The position numbers were made by a program, and so were the translations under genes. DNA of 64,000 bases from DASVUS01 sp036388675 (GTDB lineage Bacteria; Armatimonadota; Abditibacteriia; Abditibacteriales; Abditibacteriaceae). The DNA is taken from contig DASVRI010000033.1 of NCBI GenBank assembly GCA_036388675.1, positions 186,001-250,000 on the forward strand, in the 5' to 3' direction. The notes beneath the pieces are model-generated. The model had not been told where the DNA came from. It ran no database searches and saw nothing but the letters and a program-made list of their open reading frames with translations. Shown one piece after another: positions 23,733 to 33,087 of this stretch; within the stretch, counting starts at the first letter, position 1, and each line of letters starts with the position of its first letter.

Positions 23733-26702
23733 ATGACAAATCGAACCTTTCCGTCACTTCATCCTTTTTACAACCTTGGTGTGATATTACTCATGGTTGC
23801 TTTGCCGACTGTCGTGCCGGCTCGTGCGCAAGCTCAAGCTCGTGCGCAAGTGAACTCGCCGCGCCAACGCATTGCGTTCAACACCGATTGGCGTTTTCAA
23901 AAAGGCGTTCCCGGAGACACCACGGCCCTGGGTTCCGGTTACATGATCCCGAAATGGCGCTGGCAAAGTGGCCGTGACACCGCGTCTCTCTCTGCTGACA
24001 CGAGCGGCGTCGATTGGCAGGACAGCACGCCCGGCGACGACGTTTTCAAAGGCAGAACAGGCTTTGCCTGGTTTCGGACTACGCTCACGGCCCGCTCCAC
24101 GGGTGTTGCTTCACCACTCGTGCTGCACTTTACGGGTGTAGATGACAACGCCACGGTTTACCTTAATGGTCAACAGCTTTTTTCTCATCAGGGCTGGAAT
24201 GAAGCGTTCGCCGTGCCACTCACGGCTGCATGGAAGCCGGGTGCCTCCAATGAACTGGCAGTGTTAGTGGAGAACACGGCGGGACAGGGCGGTATCGGGC
24301 AAGTCGGGTTGCAGATTGGCCCTCCCGAAGCACCCGCTGCAACACGCGCGAGCTTTAACGATGCCACATGGCGCAGGCTCGATTTGCCACACGACTGGGG
24401 TATCGAAGGGCCATTCAAGATGGAACTGCCGGGTGAAACCGGAAAATTGCCATGGGATGGCATCGGCTGGTATCGCAAGCATTTCACGCTTCCATCAAGC
24501 GACAGAGGACGCCGCATTGTACTCGAAATGGATGGCGCCATGTCAAACGCCAAAGTCTGGTTAAACGGCAAAGTGGCCGGTGAGTGGGCCTACGGCTACT
24601 CTTCGTGGTCACTCGATCTGACACCATTTATTCGTTTCGGAAAAGAGAATGTGCTGGCGATTCGTCTCGATAACTGGCCGGATTCGTCACGCTGGTACCC
24701 CGGTGGCGGCATTTACCGCGACGTGTGGCTTTCCAAAACCGCGCCGGTTCATGTGGCGCACTGGGGAACCCAGGTCACCACGCAGACGGTGGGAGCGGCA
24801 ACACAGGTCAACGCCAGAACCACGTTGCAAAACGACGGCACCACACCGCGCACGATGCGCCTGATTTCAACCGTTCTCGATGCCAAAGCAAAACCTGTCG
24901 CCCGCCACGAAACGCGCGCCACTGTAGCGGCGGGCGCGTCGCAAACCGTCAATGCGCAATTGGCTGTTACCAGAGCACAGCTCTGGTCGCTGAAGAACCG
25001 CAATCTCTACACCCTGGTTTCGCGGGTCGTGAGCGGTTCTCGAGTACTCGATGAGTATAAAACGCCGTTTGGCATCCGCACCACGAAATGGGATGCGCAA
25101 AATGGGTTTCTTCTCAATGGCGAACGCGTGCCGCTCAATGGCGTGTGTTTACATCACGACCTGGGTGCGCTGGGCGCGGCCTGGAACCCGCGCGCGGCAG
25201 AGCGGCAACTGCAAATCTTGCAGCGCATGGGAGTCAACGCGATTCGCACCTCGCACAACCCGCCTGCGCCGGGCTTCCTCGACCTCTGCGACCGCATGGG
25301 TTTTCTCGTGCTCGATGAGTTTTCCGACACCTGGAAGTCGGCCAAAAAACCAAATGGCTACGCGCGTTTGTTCGACACATGGGCGGAGAAAGACCTGCGT
25401 GCCATGCTGCGCCGCGACCGCAACCATCCAAGCGTTATCGCCTGGAGCATCGGCAATGAAGTCGGTGAGCAATGGACTGTGGAGGGCCAGGGTATCGCAC
25501 GTTTTCTGGCCAACATCGTCCATTCCGAAGACTTGACACGGCCTGTCACCAGCGGCAACAACAATACGGCTGCGGGTTACAACGGCTTTCAAAAGACAAC
25601 TGACGTTTTCGGTTACAACTACAAACCGTGGGAATACGCAAAATTTAGCACGTCCAACCCCGCCATACCAATTTTCGGCAGTGAGACAGCGTCCACGATT
25701 TCCTCGCGCGGCGAATACTTTTTTCCTGTCACCGAGCGAAAAGACCAGGGCAAATCCGACTTGCAGGTGAGTTCTTATGATCTCTACGCGCCCGGATGGG
25801 CCACCACACCGGATGCGGAGTTTGAAGGCCAGGACAAAAACCCGTTTGTCGCGGGCGAATTCGTGTGGACGGGCTTTGATTACCTGGGCGAGCCGACGCC
25901 TTATAACGCGGATTCGACCAACCTCTTGAACTACTCCGACCCCGTGGCGCGCGCCAGGGCCGAAGAGGAATTGAGGGTGCTGGGAAGAATTGCAGTGCCG
26001 TCGCGTTCGTCCTATTTCGGCATTGTTGACCTCGCCGGTTTTCCTAAAGATCGCTTCTATTTGTATCAATCCCGCTGGCGTCCCAATCTGCCGATGGCGC
26101 ACATTCTGCCGCATTGGAACTGGCCGGAGCGAGTCGGACAGGTGACGCCGGTTCACGTTTATACGTCCGGCGACGAGGCCGAACTGTTTTTGAACGGCCA
26201 ATCGCTGGGACGCAAGAAGAAAGGCGCCAACGAATACCGCCTGCGCTGGAACGATGTGGTGTACCAGCCGGGTGAGTTGCACGTAGTGGCCTATAAAGAA
26301 GGCCGTGAGTGGGCTCAGGAAACGGTGAGAACGACCGGCGCGGCTGCGGCTCTTACGCTTGCGCCCGACCGCAAGCGCATCACAGCCGATGGCCGAGATT
26401 TATCGTTTGTGACCGTCAAGGTGGTTGATCGCAACGGCGCCATGGTGCCAAGAGCGAAAAACAGCCTTCGCTTTTCCCTGTCGGGTCCGGGTGAAATCGT
26501 CGCCACGGACAACGGCAACGCCATTGACCTGACAACGTTCAGTTCCCCGCAGCGCAACGCTTACAATGGCCTGGCATTAGTCATTGTTCGTGCGAGGAAG
26601 GGCCAGAGTGGAAAAATCACGCTGCGTGCCGAGTCCGCAGGTTTAGTAGCTGGTGCGACCACCATTACGTCACAAAGGTCATACACGAAAGCTGCGAAGT
26701 AA
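23733..26702 (+). CDS. Exported GH2 beta-galactosidase-like enzyme
   Basis: A GH2 enzyme of 989 residues from the ATG at 23733 (a GTG at 23709 is an alternative). The signal peptide ends near VPARAQAQA. The usual GH2 order is present: a jelly roll with an extra N-terminal strand set, Ig-like domain, and TIM barrel with RTSHNPP, LVLDEF, E576 in SIGNEVGEQW (acid/base) and E651 in IFGSETAS (nucleophile). The C-terminus has DUF4982-like and GH2 C-terminal beta domains (VHVYTSGDEAELFLNGQSLG, ADGRDLSFVTVKVVD). This architecture is common in beta-galactosidases of polysaccharide loci. A GAGTACTC copy at 25042 encodes RVL. Confidence 0.9.
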   Translation: MTNRTFPSLHPFYNLGVILLMVALPTVVPARAQAQARAQVNSPRQRIAFNTDWRFQKGVPGDTTALGSGYMIPKWRWQSGRDTASLSADTSGVDWQDSTPGDDVFKGRTGFAWFRTTLTARSTGVASPLVLHFTGVDDNATVYLNGQQLFSHQGWNEAFAVPLTAAWKPGASNELAVLVENTAGQGGIGQVGLQIGPPEAPAATRASFNDATWRRLDLPHDWGIEGPFKMELPGETGKLPWDGIGWYRKHFTLPSSDRGRRIVLEMDGAMSNAKVWLNGKVAGEWAYGYSSWSLDLTPFIRFGKENVLAIRLDNWPDSSRWYPGGGIYRDVWLSKTAPVHVAHWGTQVTTQTVGAATQVNARTTLQNDGTTPRTMRLISTVLDAKAKPVARHETRATVAAGASQTVNAQLAVTRAQLWSLKNRNLYTLVSRVVSGSRVLDEYKTPFGIRTTKWDAQNGFLLNGERVPLNGVCLHHDLGALGAAWNPRAAERQLQILQRMGVNAIRTSHNPPAPGFLDLCDRMGFLVLDEFSDTWKSAKKPNGYARLFDTWAEKDLRAMLRRDRNHPSVIAWSIGNEVGEQWTVEGQGIARFLANIVHSEDLTRPVTSGNNNTAAGYNGFQKTTDVFGYNYKPWEYAKFSTSNPAIPIFGSETASTISSRGEYFFPVTERKDQGKSDLQVSSYDLYAPGWATTPDAEFEGQDKNPFVAGEFVWTGFDYLGEPTPYNADSTNLLNYSDPVARARAEEELRVLGRIAVPSRSSYFGIVDLAGFPKDRFYLYQSRWRPNLPMAHILPHWNWPERVGQVTPVHVYTSGDEAELFLNGQSLGRKKKGANEYRLRWNDVVYQPGELHVVAYKEGREWAQETVRTTGAAAALTLAPDRKRITADGRDLSFVTVKVVDRNGAMVPRAKNSLRFSLSGPGEIVATDNGNAIDLTTFSSPQRNAYNGLALVIVRARKGQSGKITLRAESAGLVAGATTITSQRSYTKAAK

Positions 26703-26877
26703 CATTCCTTCCATTGTGGATTGCGGGAAGGCCAGGGCCATATTCCTTAAAATGTTGAGCAGAGAACTGCACCGAACATTACATTAGTCGCGAGGAGCAA
26801 TTCTAAACTGGGGCCAGAGTGCCGGTCACGCTGCTCTGTGCGAGTCGATCAAAATTCCGTTTATCAAAGGATTATTT

Positions 26878-27888
26878 ATGAAGAGGCACTTTTACGTTGT
26901 GGCATCCTGTGCGGTTGTTGCTCTGGCCAGTTGCGGCTCAAACACACAAACAGCTCAGGCACCAACATCAGGCGGCGGCACCGCTGCGCCGACTACAGGC
27001 AGCGGCAAAACTTTGCAGTTGGCGTTTGTCACCAACAATGCTTCCGACTTTTGGACGGTAGCGCGCAAAGGCGTCGAAAAAGCCGACGCCGAATTGGACA
27101 ACGTGCAGGTGGAGTTCAAAATTCCCGGCGAAGGAACTGCTGCCGAGCAAACTCGCCTGGTGGACGACCTGTTGGCCAAAGGCATTGATGGCATGGCTAT
27201 CAGCCCGGTTGACCCGGCCAATCAGACGAACATCCTCGACAAAGCTGCCGGACAGGTACTCGTCTTTACCCAGGACAGTGATGCTCCCCGCAGCAAGCGC
27301 ACTTGCTACATCGGCACCGATAACGTTGCAGCGGGGCGGCAGGCTGGTGAATTGGTGAAGAAGGCACTGCCTCAGGGCGGCAAAATCATGGTCTTTGTGG
27401 GCAAGATTGACGCTCAAAACGCCAAGGAGCGCTACCAGGGAATTCAACAAGCGCTCAAAGGCTCGAAGGTGCAAATTGTTGATGTGCGCACTGATGACAC
27501 CGACCGCGCCAAAGCCAAATCAAACGTGTCCGACACGCTGGTAAAATACCCCGACATCGCCGGATTGGTTGGCTTGTGGAGTTACAACGGCCCCGCAATT
27601 CTCAGCGCGGTTAAAGACGCCAAGAAAGTGGGCCAGGTAAAGATCATCTGCTTCGACGAAGAAGACGACACGCTGGCCGGTGTGAAAAGTGGTGCCATCG
27701 ACGCCACAGTGGTGCAGCAGCCATACCGCTTTGGTTATGACTCGATCCGCAACATGGCGAAGTATCTTGACGGTGACAAAACGGTTGTGCCGGCAAAGCA
27801 GCAAATCTTCGTGCCGACCATCGCCGTCACCAAAACGACTGTTGACAAGTTCCAGGCCGACCTCAACAAACTGCGCGGACGCGCTTAA
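26878..27888 (+). CDS. Sugar ABC transporter substrate-binding lipoprotein (RbsB-like)
   Basis: A 336-residue periplasmic-binding protein of the ribose type. The lipoprotein signal has lipobox LASC with Cys19, followed by a Gly/Thr-rich linker. The binding-protein fold shows LAFVTNNASDFWTVARKG, GMAISPVDPANQ and CFDEEDDTLAGVKSGAI. AAAGGA precedes the ATG. It begins the transporter operon (ATPase 29 bp later, then permease) and should deliver monosaccharides released by the surrounding GH2 enzymes. The sugar is not determinable from sequence. Confidence 0.92.
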   Translation: MKRHFYVVASCAVVALASCGSNTQTAQAPTSGGGTAAPTTGSGKTLQLAFVTNNASDFWTVARKGVEKADAELDNVQVEFKIPGEGTAAEQTRLVDDLLAKGIDGMAISPVDPANQTNILDKAAGQVLVFTQDSDAPRSKRTCYIGTDNVAAGRQAGELVKKALPQGGKIMVFVGKIDAQNAKERYQGIQQALKGSKVQIVDVRTDDTDRAKAKSNVSDTLVKYPDIAGLVGLWSYNGPAILSAVKDAKKVGQVKIICFDEEDDTLAGVKSGAIDATVVQQPYRFGYDSIRNMAKYLDGDKTVVPAKQQIFVPTIAVTKTTVDKFQADLNKLRGRA

Positions 27889-27917
27889 GCCGCTTTTACG
27901 AGTACTCAGCCAACAGC

Positions 27918-29453
27918 ATGAACACACCGATTTTGCAGATGCAGGGCGTCGGCAAGCGCTTTCCAGGCGTTGTTGCGCTCGACAATGTTTCGCTCCAGGT
28001 TCAGCCGGGCGAGATCGTCGCCCTCATCGGTGAGAACGGAGCGGGAAAAAGCACTCTGATGAAGATCTTGGCCGGTGTTTATCAACCGGACAGCGGCCAG
28101 ATCTCCATTGATGGCAACGCAGTTCGAATAGCAAGCGTTAACGACGCCATTAAGTATGGCATTGGCTTTATTCATCAAGAGTTAAACGTTCTGGATAACC
28201 TGGATGTAGCGGCCAATGTTTACCTGGGGCGGGAGCCGAAGCAAGGCGGCCCGCTTCAGCTTATCGACCGTGCCACCCTGCACCGCAACACGCAGCAATA
28301 TCTCGACCAGTTGGGGCTACAGTTCTCTCCGGAAACAGCGCTCTCTCGCCTCTCGCTGGCCGAGCAGCAAATGGTGGAAATCGCGAAAACGCTGTCGCTC
28401 AATGCGCGAATCGTGATCATGGACGAGCCGACCTCCAGCTTAACTCTCAAAGAAACCGACCGGCTGCTGCAAGTGGTGCGCGATCTGCGGGAAAAAGGCG
28501 TCAGCATTGTCTATATCTCACACCGTTTGTCGGAGATTACGTCTATTGCCGACCGCGTGGTCGTGTTGCGCGATGGTCGCAACGCGGGCGAGCTTGCACG
28601 CGCTGAGATTAGCCACGACCGCATGGTGAGTTTGATGGTGGGCCGCGATCTGCAACGCTTCTATCTTCCGGCAGCAACGCCGACGGCACCGGGTTACGTG
28701 CAGGTCAAGAACCTGCGCACGCAGCGCTATCCCGGCAAGAGTGTCAGCTTTGACATCGGCCAGGGCGAAATTCTGGGCTTTGCCGGTCTCGTTGGAGCCG
28801 GACGCAGTGAAGTGGCTCAAGCTCTTTTTGGCGTGGAGCCGGCGCATGAAGGCGCTGTTTCCATCGGCGATGAGGCGCCGTTCCTGCCGCGTAATGCGCA
28901 GGGAGCGATTCAGCGCGGCATTTATCTCGTGCCGGAAGATCGACGCAAAACCGGTTTGTTGTTGGACTGGCCGATTCGCGAGAATATCTCTTTGCCGGCC
29001 TTAAAGCGCTATGCGACAGCCGGGCTCTTTCAACTGGTCAACCGCAGCCGCGAGCAAGAGATTGCAGAAAGCGAAAAAGAGTCGTTAGGCATCAAAACGC
29101 CATCCGTCCTCACACGCGCCGGTAATCTCAGTGGCGGCAATCAGCAGAAGGTTGTGCTCGCCAAATGGTTATCACTCGAACCAAAGTTGATTATTCTGGA
29201 TGAACCGACGCGCGGCATCGACGTAGGCGCCAAGGCCGAGATTTACCGTCTGATGAGAAATCTGGCCGATAAGGGCGTGGCGGTGATGATGATTTCGAGC
29301 GACATGGAAGAAGTGCTCAATGTCAGCGACCGCATCGCCGTCATGTGTGAAGGCGCCCTGACGGGTTACTTGAGCCGTGAAGAAGCAACCGAAGAATCCA
29401 TCATGCAATTAGCCGTGGCACAGGCGACAGACCATGTGCAGGCGGTCGCGTAA
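27918..29453 (+). CDS. Sugar ABC transporter ATP-binding protein (RbsA-like, two NBDs)
   Basis: A 511-residue protein with duplicated nucleotide-binding domains. The first has Walker A GENGAGKST (38-46) and Walker B VIMDEPTSSL. The second has the degenerate GLVGAGRSE and LSGGNQQK signature, followed by ILDEPTRGIDVGAK. This is the RbsA/MglA/XylG arrangement and it energises uptake with the adjacent lipoprotein and permease. A GAGTACTC lies in the 29-bp gap just upstream (27900-27907). Confidence 0.95.
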   Translation: MNTPILQMQGVGKRFPGVVALDNVSLQVQPGEIVALIGENGAGKSTLMKILAGVYQPDSGQISIDGNAVRIASVNDAIKYGIGFIHQELNVLDNLDVAANVYLGREPKQGGPLQLIDRATLHRNTQQYLDQLGLQFSPETALSRLSLAEQQMVEIAKTLSLNARIVIMDEPTSSLTLKETDRLLQVVRDLREKGVSIVYISHRLSEITSIADRVVVLRDGRNAGELARAEISHDRMVSLMVGRDLQRFYLPAATPTAPGYVQVKNLRTQRYPGKSVSFDIGQGEILGFAGLVGAGRSEVAQALFGVEPAHEGAVSIGDEAPFLPRNAQGAIQRGIYLVPEDRRKTGLLLDWPIRENISLPALKRYATAGLFQLVNRSREQEIAESEKESLGIKTPSVLTRAGNLSGGNQQKVVLAKWLSLEPKLIILDEPTRGIDVGAKAEIYRLMRNLADKGVAVMMISSDMEEVLNVSDRIAVMCEGALTGYLSREEATEESIMQLAVAQATDHVQAVA

Positions 29454-29526
29454 CATTCGGCACACGCAGAGCAGTGAGGACGTTTCCTGGCAAGAACGAG
29501 TACTCGTTATTCTCTGAAAGCGCATC

Positions 29527-30477
29527 ATGAAAAAAGAAATTGGCGTCTTTGTTTTGCTGGTCTCGTTGTGCATTGTCGTTTCAATATTGAACCCTCGCTT
29601 TCTCAGCCCGACCAACCTGCATAACATGGCTTTGCTGATCGGGATGTATGGCATCTTCAGCATTGGCCTGGGCCTCGTCATCATCACTGGCGGCATCGAC
29701 CTTTCTGTCGGCTCCATGTTCGCTTTGCAAGGCGTCTTGCTGGCGATGATGCTGAGTGCCAGGGTTTCCTGGCCGGTTGCCGTACTCGCCATACTTGCAC
29801 TGGGATTGGGACTGGGACTGCTGCATGGCGTGCTCATTACACGCGTGAAGTTGCAGCCCTTTGTGGTCACGCTCTGCGGCCTGTTATTTTATCGTGGCGC
29901 CGCGCGCTTCATTTCCAATGACGAGACGAAAGGGTTCGGGGAAGCCAGCGGTTTTGAGGGGCTGAAGAATTTCATGACGGGCGACATCCTGGGCGTCCCC
30001 ACTTCTTTTTTGTTGCTTCTCGTCGTCTCCGCTGCAATGGCGTTGCTCCTGCATCGCTCGGTTTATGGACGTTATCTCTATGCCATCGGGCGCAATGCCG
30101 ATACGGCCCGTTATTCGGGCATCAATACGCAGCGCGTCGAGGCGGGCGCTTACATTCTTTCCGGTGGTTTGGCCGCGCTGGCCGGCATTCTGATCGCCTT
30201 TTACACCAACTCCATTTCGCCATCTTCACACGGCAATTTTTATGAGCTGTATGGCATCGCGGCGGCGGTTTTGGGCGGTTGCAGCCTGCGTGGCGGCGAA
30301 GGTTCGATTCTTGGCATTCTGCTCGGCACAGCGTTGCTGCAAGTATTGCAAAATCTGGTGAATCTCCTCGGCATTCCTTCCTCGCTCAATTTCGCCGTCA
30401 TGGGCGCTGTTATTCTGCTGGGCGTATTAGCCGACCAACTTCTCAAAAACCGGCCGGCCAAAGTTTCCACCACCTGA
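29527..30477 (+). CDS. Sugar ABC transporter permease (RbsC-like)
   Basis: A 316-residue inner-membrane permease of the RbsC/XylH family with roughly eight to ten hydrophobic helices and the family sequence GGIDLSVGSM. The later EAA-like region reads YGIAAAVLGGCSLRGGEGS. It completes the RbsBAC-type importer and starts 73 bp after the ATPase gene. The gap contains GAGTACTC (29498-29505). Only one permease gene is present, as in ribose-type systems that use a homodimer. Confidence 0.94.
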   Translation: MKKEIGVFVLLVSLCIVVSILNPRFLSPTNLHNMALLIGMYGIFSIGLGLVIITGGIDLSVGSMFALQGVLLAMMLSARVSWPVAVLAILALGLGLGLLHGVLITRVKLQPFVVTLCGLLFYRGAARFISNDETKGFGEASGFEGLKNFMTGDILGVPTSFLLLLVVSAAMALLLHRSVYGRYLYAIGRNADTARYSGINTQRVEAGAYILSGGLAALAGILIAFYTNSISPSSHGNFYELYGIAAAVLGGCSLRGGEGSILGILLGTALLQVLQNLVNLLGIPSSLNFAVMGAVILLGVLADQLLKNRPAKVSTT

Positions 30478-30579
30478 GGCGCGCCTGTTGCGCAAGTGGC
30501 GCCTGTATCCTCAATGATGAAGCCGTAAAAATTCGGCTGCGCAGAGCAGATCGTAATTTCCCTATTGATGGGAGTTTAA

Positions 30580-32865
30580 ATGTCGATAAGGTTAAGCCGT
30601 CTTCTGTCCACAGCTTGCGGCGTAGTAATGCTTCTGGGGTGTAGCATCCTTCCCACGAGCGCTCAATCTCAGACGCAGTGGCAGCCAGTCGCCGGTGGAT
30701 TGATGACGCGCTGGGCGCGCGATGTCTCACCGCAAAACACCCATTCTGAATACCCTCGTCCGCAAATGAAGCGCCGGGCCTGGAGCAACCTGAACGGCTT
30801 GTGGGAGTACTCGATTCAGGCTAAGGACGCTCAGGAACCGGCAGCTTACGAAGGCAAGATTCTGGTGCCGTTTCCTGTTGAGTCGGCGCTTTCCGGAGTG
30901 AAGAAGCGCGTCAGCAACGAGCAGCAATTGTGGTATCGCCGACGCTTTGAGGTTCCCGCCGCATGGAATGGTCAACGCACGATCCTGCACTTTGGTGCGG
31001 TTGACTGGCACAGTCGTGTCTTCGTTAATGGCAGGATGGTTGGCGAGCACCAGGGCGGATACGACCGATTCAGTTTTGACATCACGAACGCCTTGAAACC
31101 GCGCGGGCCTCAGGAACTGGTCGTTAGCGTTTTCGATCCGACCGATAAGGCGGAGCAGCCCCGTGGTAAGCAGGTCAGCAATCCCTCCGGCATCTACTAC
31201 ACGCCTGTAACAGGCATCTGGCAAACCGTGTGGCTGGAGCCGGTGCCGTCCGTGAGCCGTATCACTAACCTGGTGACTACCCCGGATACAAATCTAAATG
31301 CGCTACGTCTAACGGTGCGCGCAGCCGGAGCGGGCGACAACCTGCAAGTGAGTGCGACGGCCTTCGACGGCACTCGCCGCGTCTCCGCTATTCGAGGCGA
31401 GGCCGGCACCGAACTGCGGATGCCCATTTCAAAGGCAAAGCTCTGGTCACCGTCTAAACCGTTTCTGTACCGGCTGCGTGTTGATCTGCATCACCGTGGT
31501 AAGTTGGTCGACCAGGTTGATTCCTACTTTGCCATGCGAAAAATTGCACTGGGCAAAGATGCGCAAGGTATCACGCGTCTGCTGCTGAACAATCAATTCG
31601 TGTTTCAAGTGGGGCCGCTTGATCAGGGTTTCTGGCCGGACGGCATCTATACGGCTCCGTCCGATGAGGCGCTGCGTTATGACATCGAGGCAACGAAGCG
31701 CCTCGGCTTCAACATGACGCGCAAGCATGTGAAAGTCGAGCCGGATCGCTGGTATTACTGGGCGGACAAACTGGGTCTTTTGGTATGGCAAGACATGCCC
31801 AGCGGCGGTCGCAGCATCAGCGGCAACGCCCCCGACTTGCAACGCTCACCGGAGTCGGCGCGCCAGTTTGAACAGGAATTGAAGTCGATGATGGATGGGC
31901 TGCGCAATCACCCATCGATCATCATGTGGGTGGTCTTCAATGAAGGTTGGGGGCAGTTCGACACACCGCGTATCGTCTCCTGGACGAAGAACTATGACCC
32001 CAGTCGTCTTGTTAATAACGCCAGTGGCTGGACCGATCGAAGCGTTGGAGATGTCATCGATTGGCACCGCTACCCGGCTCCCGCGTCGCCCGCACCAGAG
32101 GCCACACGCGCTGCGGTGCTGGGAGAATATGGCGGATTGGGCCTGACAATCGAAGGTCATATGTGGCAGAAGGAGGCATGGGGCTACCAGGGCTTGTATA
32201 CGTTGCCACGGCAACTCACGCGCACCTACGTTGAGTTCATGCGGCAGGTTCATGGCTTGAAAACCAGTCCGGGCTTAAGTGCCGCCGTTTACACCCAACT
32301 GACCGATGTGGAAGGAGAGGCCAACGGGCTTTTGACCTACGACCGCGCTGTAATCAAGCCGGACATCGCGTCTATTGCAGCAGCGAATCGCGGTGATTTC
32401 TCGCGTTTGCCGGCAGATCGAGTACTCATTCCCACATCACAAACTCAGCCACTGCAGTGGCGCTACACTTTCGATAAGCCGGGCGAAAACTGGATTGCTC
32501 CCGAGTTCGATGATGCAAGCTGGAGAACCGGCGAGGCAGGATTTGGAACACAGGGAACTCCCGGCAGCGTGGTTCGCACGGTGTGGAACAGTTCCGACAT
32601 TTGGCTGCGCCGCGAAGTAACGCTTCCCGCTTTGACCGGCGATCCGCTCTTGATGCTCCATCACGACGAGGATGCAGAAATCTATATCAACGGCGTGCTG
32701 GCAGCGAAGGTAACTGGTTATACGAGCGGCTATCAGGGAGTGGAGTTAAACGCTGCCGGTCGCGCTGCGCTCAAGCCGGGGCGCAACCTCATTGCTGTGC
32801 ATTGTCACCAGACCGGCGGCGGCCAGTATATCGATCTGGGTATCGTCGAGGCCGTGAATTCATAG
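30580..32865 (+). CDS. GH2-family glycoside hydrolase lipoprotein
   Basis: 761 residues, with GGGAG before the ATG. The lipoprotein-like signal is MLLGC with Cys21. A GH2 jelly roll (LWYRRRFEVP, SRVFVNGRMVGEHQGGYD) and Ig-like domain precede a barrel with E455 in VFNEGWGQFD (acid/base) and E516 in VLGEYGGLG (likely nucleophile). The C-terminal 120 residues form another jelly-roll (WRYTFDKPGENW, IYINGVLAAKVTGY). NEGWG-type GH2s are frequent in gut and soil polysaccharide loci. It lies 102 bp after the permease and may be co-transcribed. GAGTACTC copies encode EYS (30805) and RVL (32420). Confidence 0.88.
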   Translation: MSIRLSRLLSTACGVVMLLGCSILPTSAQSQTQWQPVAGGLMTRWARDVSPQNTHSEYPRPQMKRRAWSNLNGLWEYSIQAKDAQEPAAYEGKILVPFPVESALSGVKKRVSNEQQLWYRRRFEVPAAWNGQRTILHFGAVDWHSRVFVNGRMVGEHQGGYDRFSFDITNALKPRGPQELVVSVFDPTDKAEQPRGKQVSNPSGIYYTPVTGIWQTVWLEPVPSVSRITNLVTTPDTNLNALRLTVRAAGAGDNLQVSATAFDGTRRVSAIRGEAGTELRMPISKAKLWSPSKPFLYRLRVDLHHRGKLVDQVDSYFAMRKIALGKDAQGITRLLLNNQFVFQVGPLDQGFWPDGIYTAPSDEALRYDIEATKRLGFNMTRKHVKVEPDRWYYWADKLGLLVWQDMPSGGRSISGNAPDLQRSPESARQFEQELKSMMDGLRNHPSIIMWVVFNEGWGQFDTPRIVSWTKNYDPSRLVNNASGWTDRSVGDVIDWHRYPAPASPAPEATRAAVLGEYGGLGLTIEGHMWQKEAWGYQGLYTLPRQLTRTYVEFMRQVHGLKTSPGLSAAVYTQLTDVEGEANGLLTYDRAVIKPDIASIAAANRGDFSRLPADRVLIPTSQTQPLQWRYTFDKPGENWIAPEFDDASWRTGEAGFGTQGTPGSVVRTVWNSSDIWLRREVTLPALTGDPLLMLHHDEDAEIYINGVLAAKVTGYTSGYQGVELNAAGRAALKPGRNLIAVHCHQTGGGQYIDLGIVEAVNS

Positions 32866-32896
32866 AGAAGACCTCTTGCACAAGTGATCTTCAACC

Positions 32897-32960
32897 AAGC
32901 GCGACTGCCAAAGAGCGGGCTGATAATACTTCAATAGACCACTCCTTAGCAGTCGCGCTT
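32897..32960. repeat. 12-bp perfect inverted repeats enclosing 40 bp
   Basis: AAGCGCGACTGC (32897-32908) and its exact reverse complement (32949-32960) bracket a 40-bp AT-richer core with no coding capacity. No T-run follows, so a rho-independent terminator is unlikely. A tiny MITE-like or REP-like element is possible. Just downstream, GCGCACA/TGTGCGC (33003-33018) is a second short hairpin and 33060 is a GAGTACTC. Confidence 0.5.
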
Positions 32961-33087
32961 AGAGCATAATTCAATGCAGTTGTCACGACGCTTCTCGTAG
33001 GGGCGCACATCTGTGCGCTCTAAACGTCGCGCTCTGATGTTGGCAGCCTGGTGTCACACGAGTACTCGAGTGGTCGCAGAAAAACCT

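Noticed and set aside
25149..26282. Long open frame (377 codons) on the minus strand inside the GH2 gene
   Set aside because: Antisense to a clearly functional GH2 enzyme with catalytic motifs. No ribosome-binding site and no family resemblance. The same holds for long frames at 16294-17604, 49030-50343, 8944-9900 and 2357-2935.
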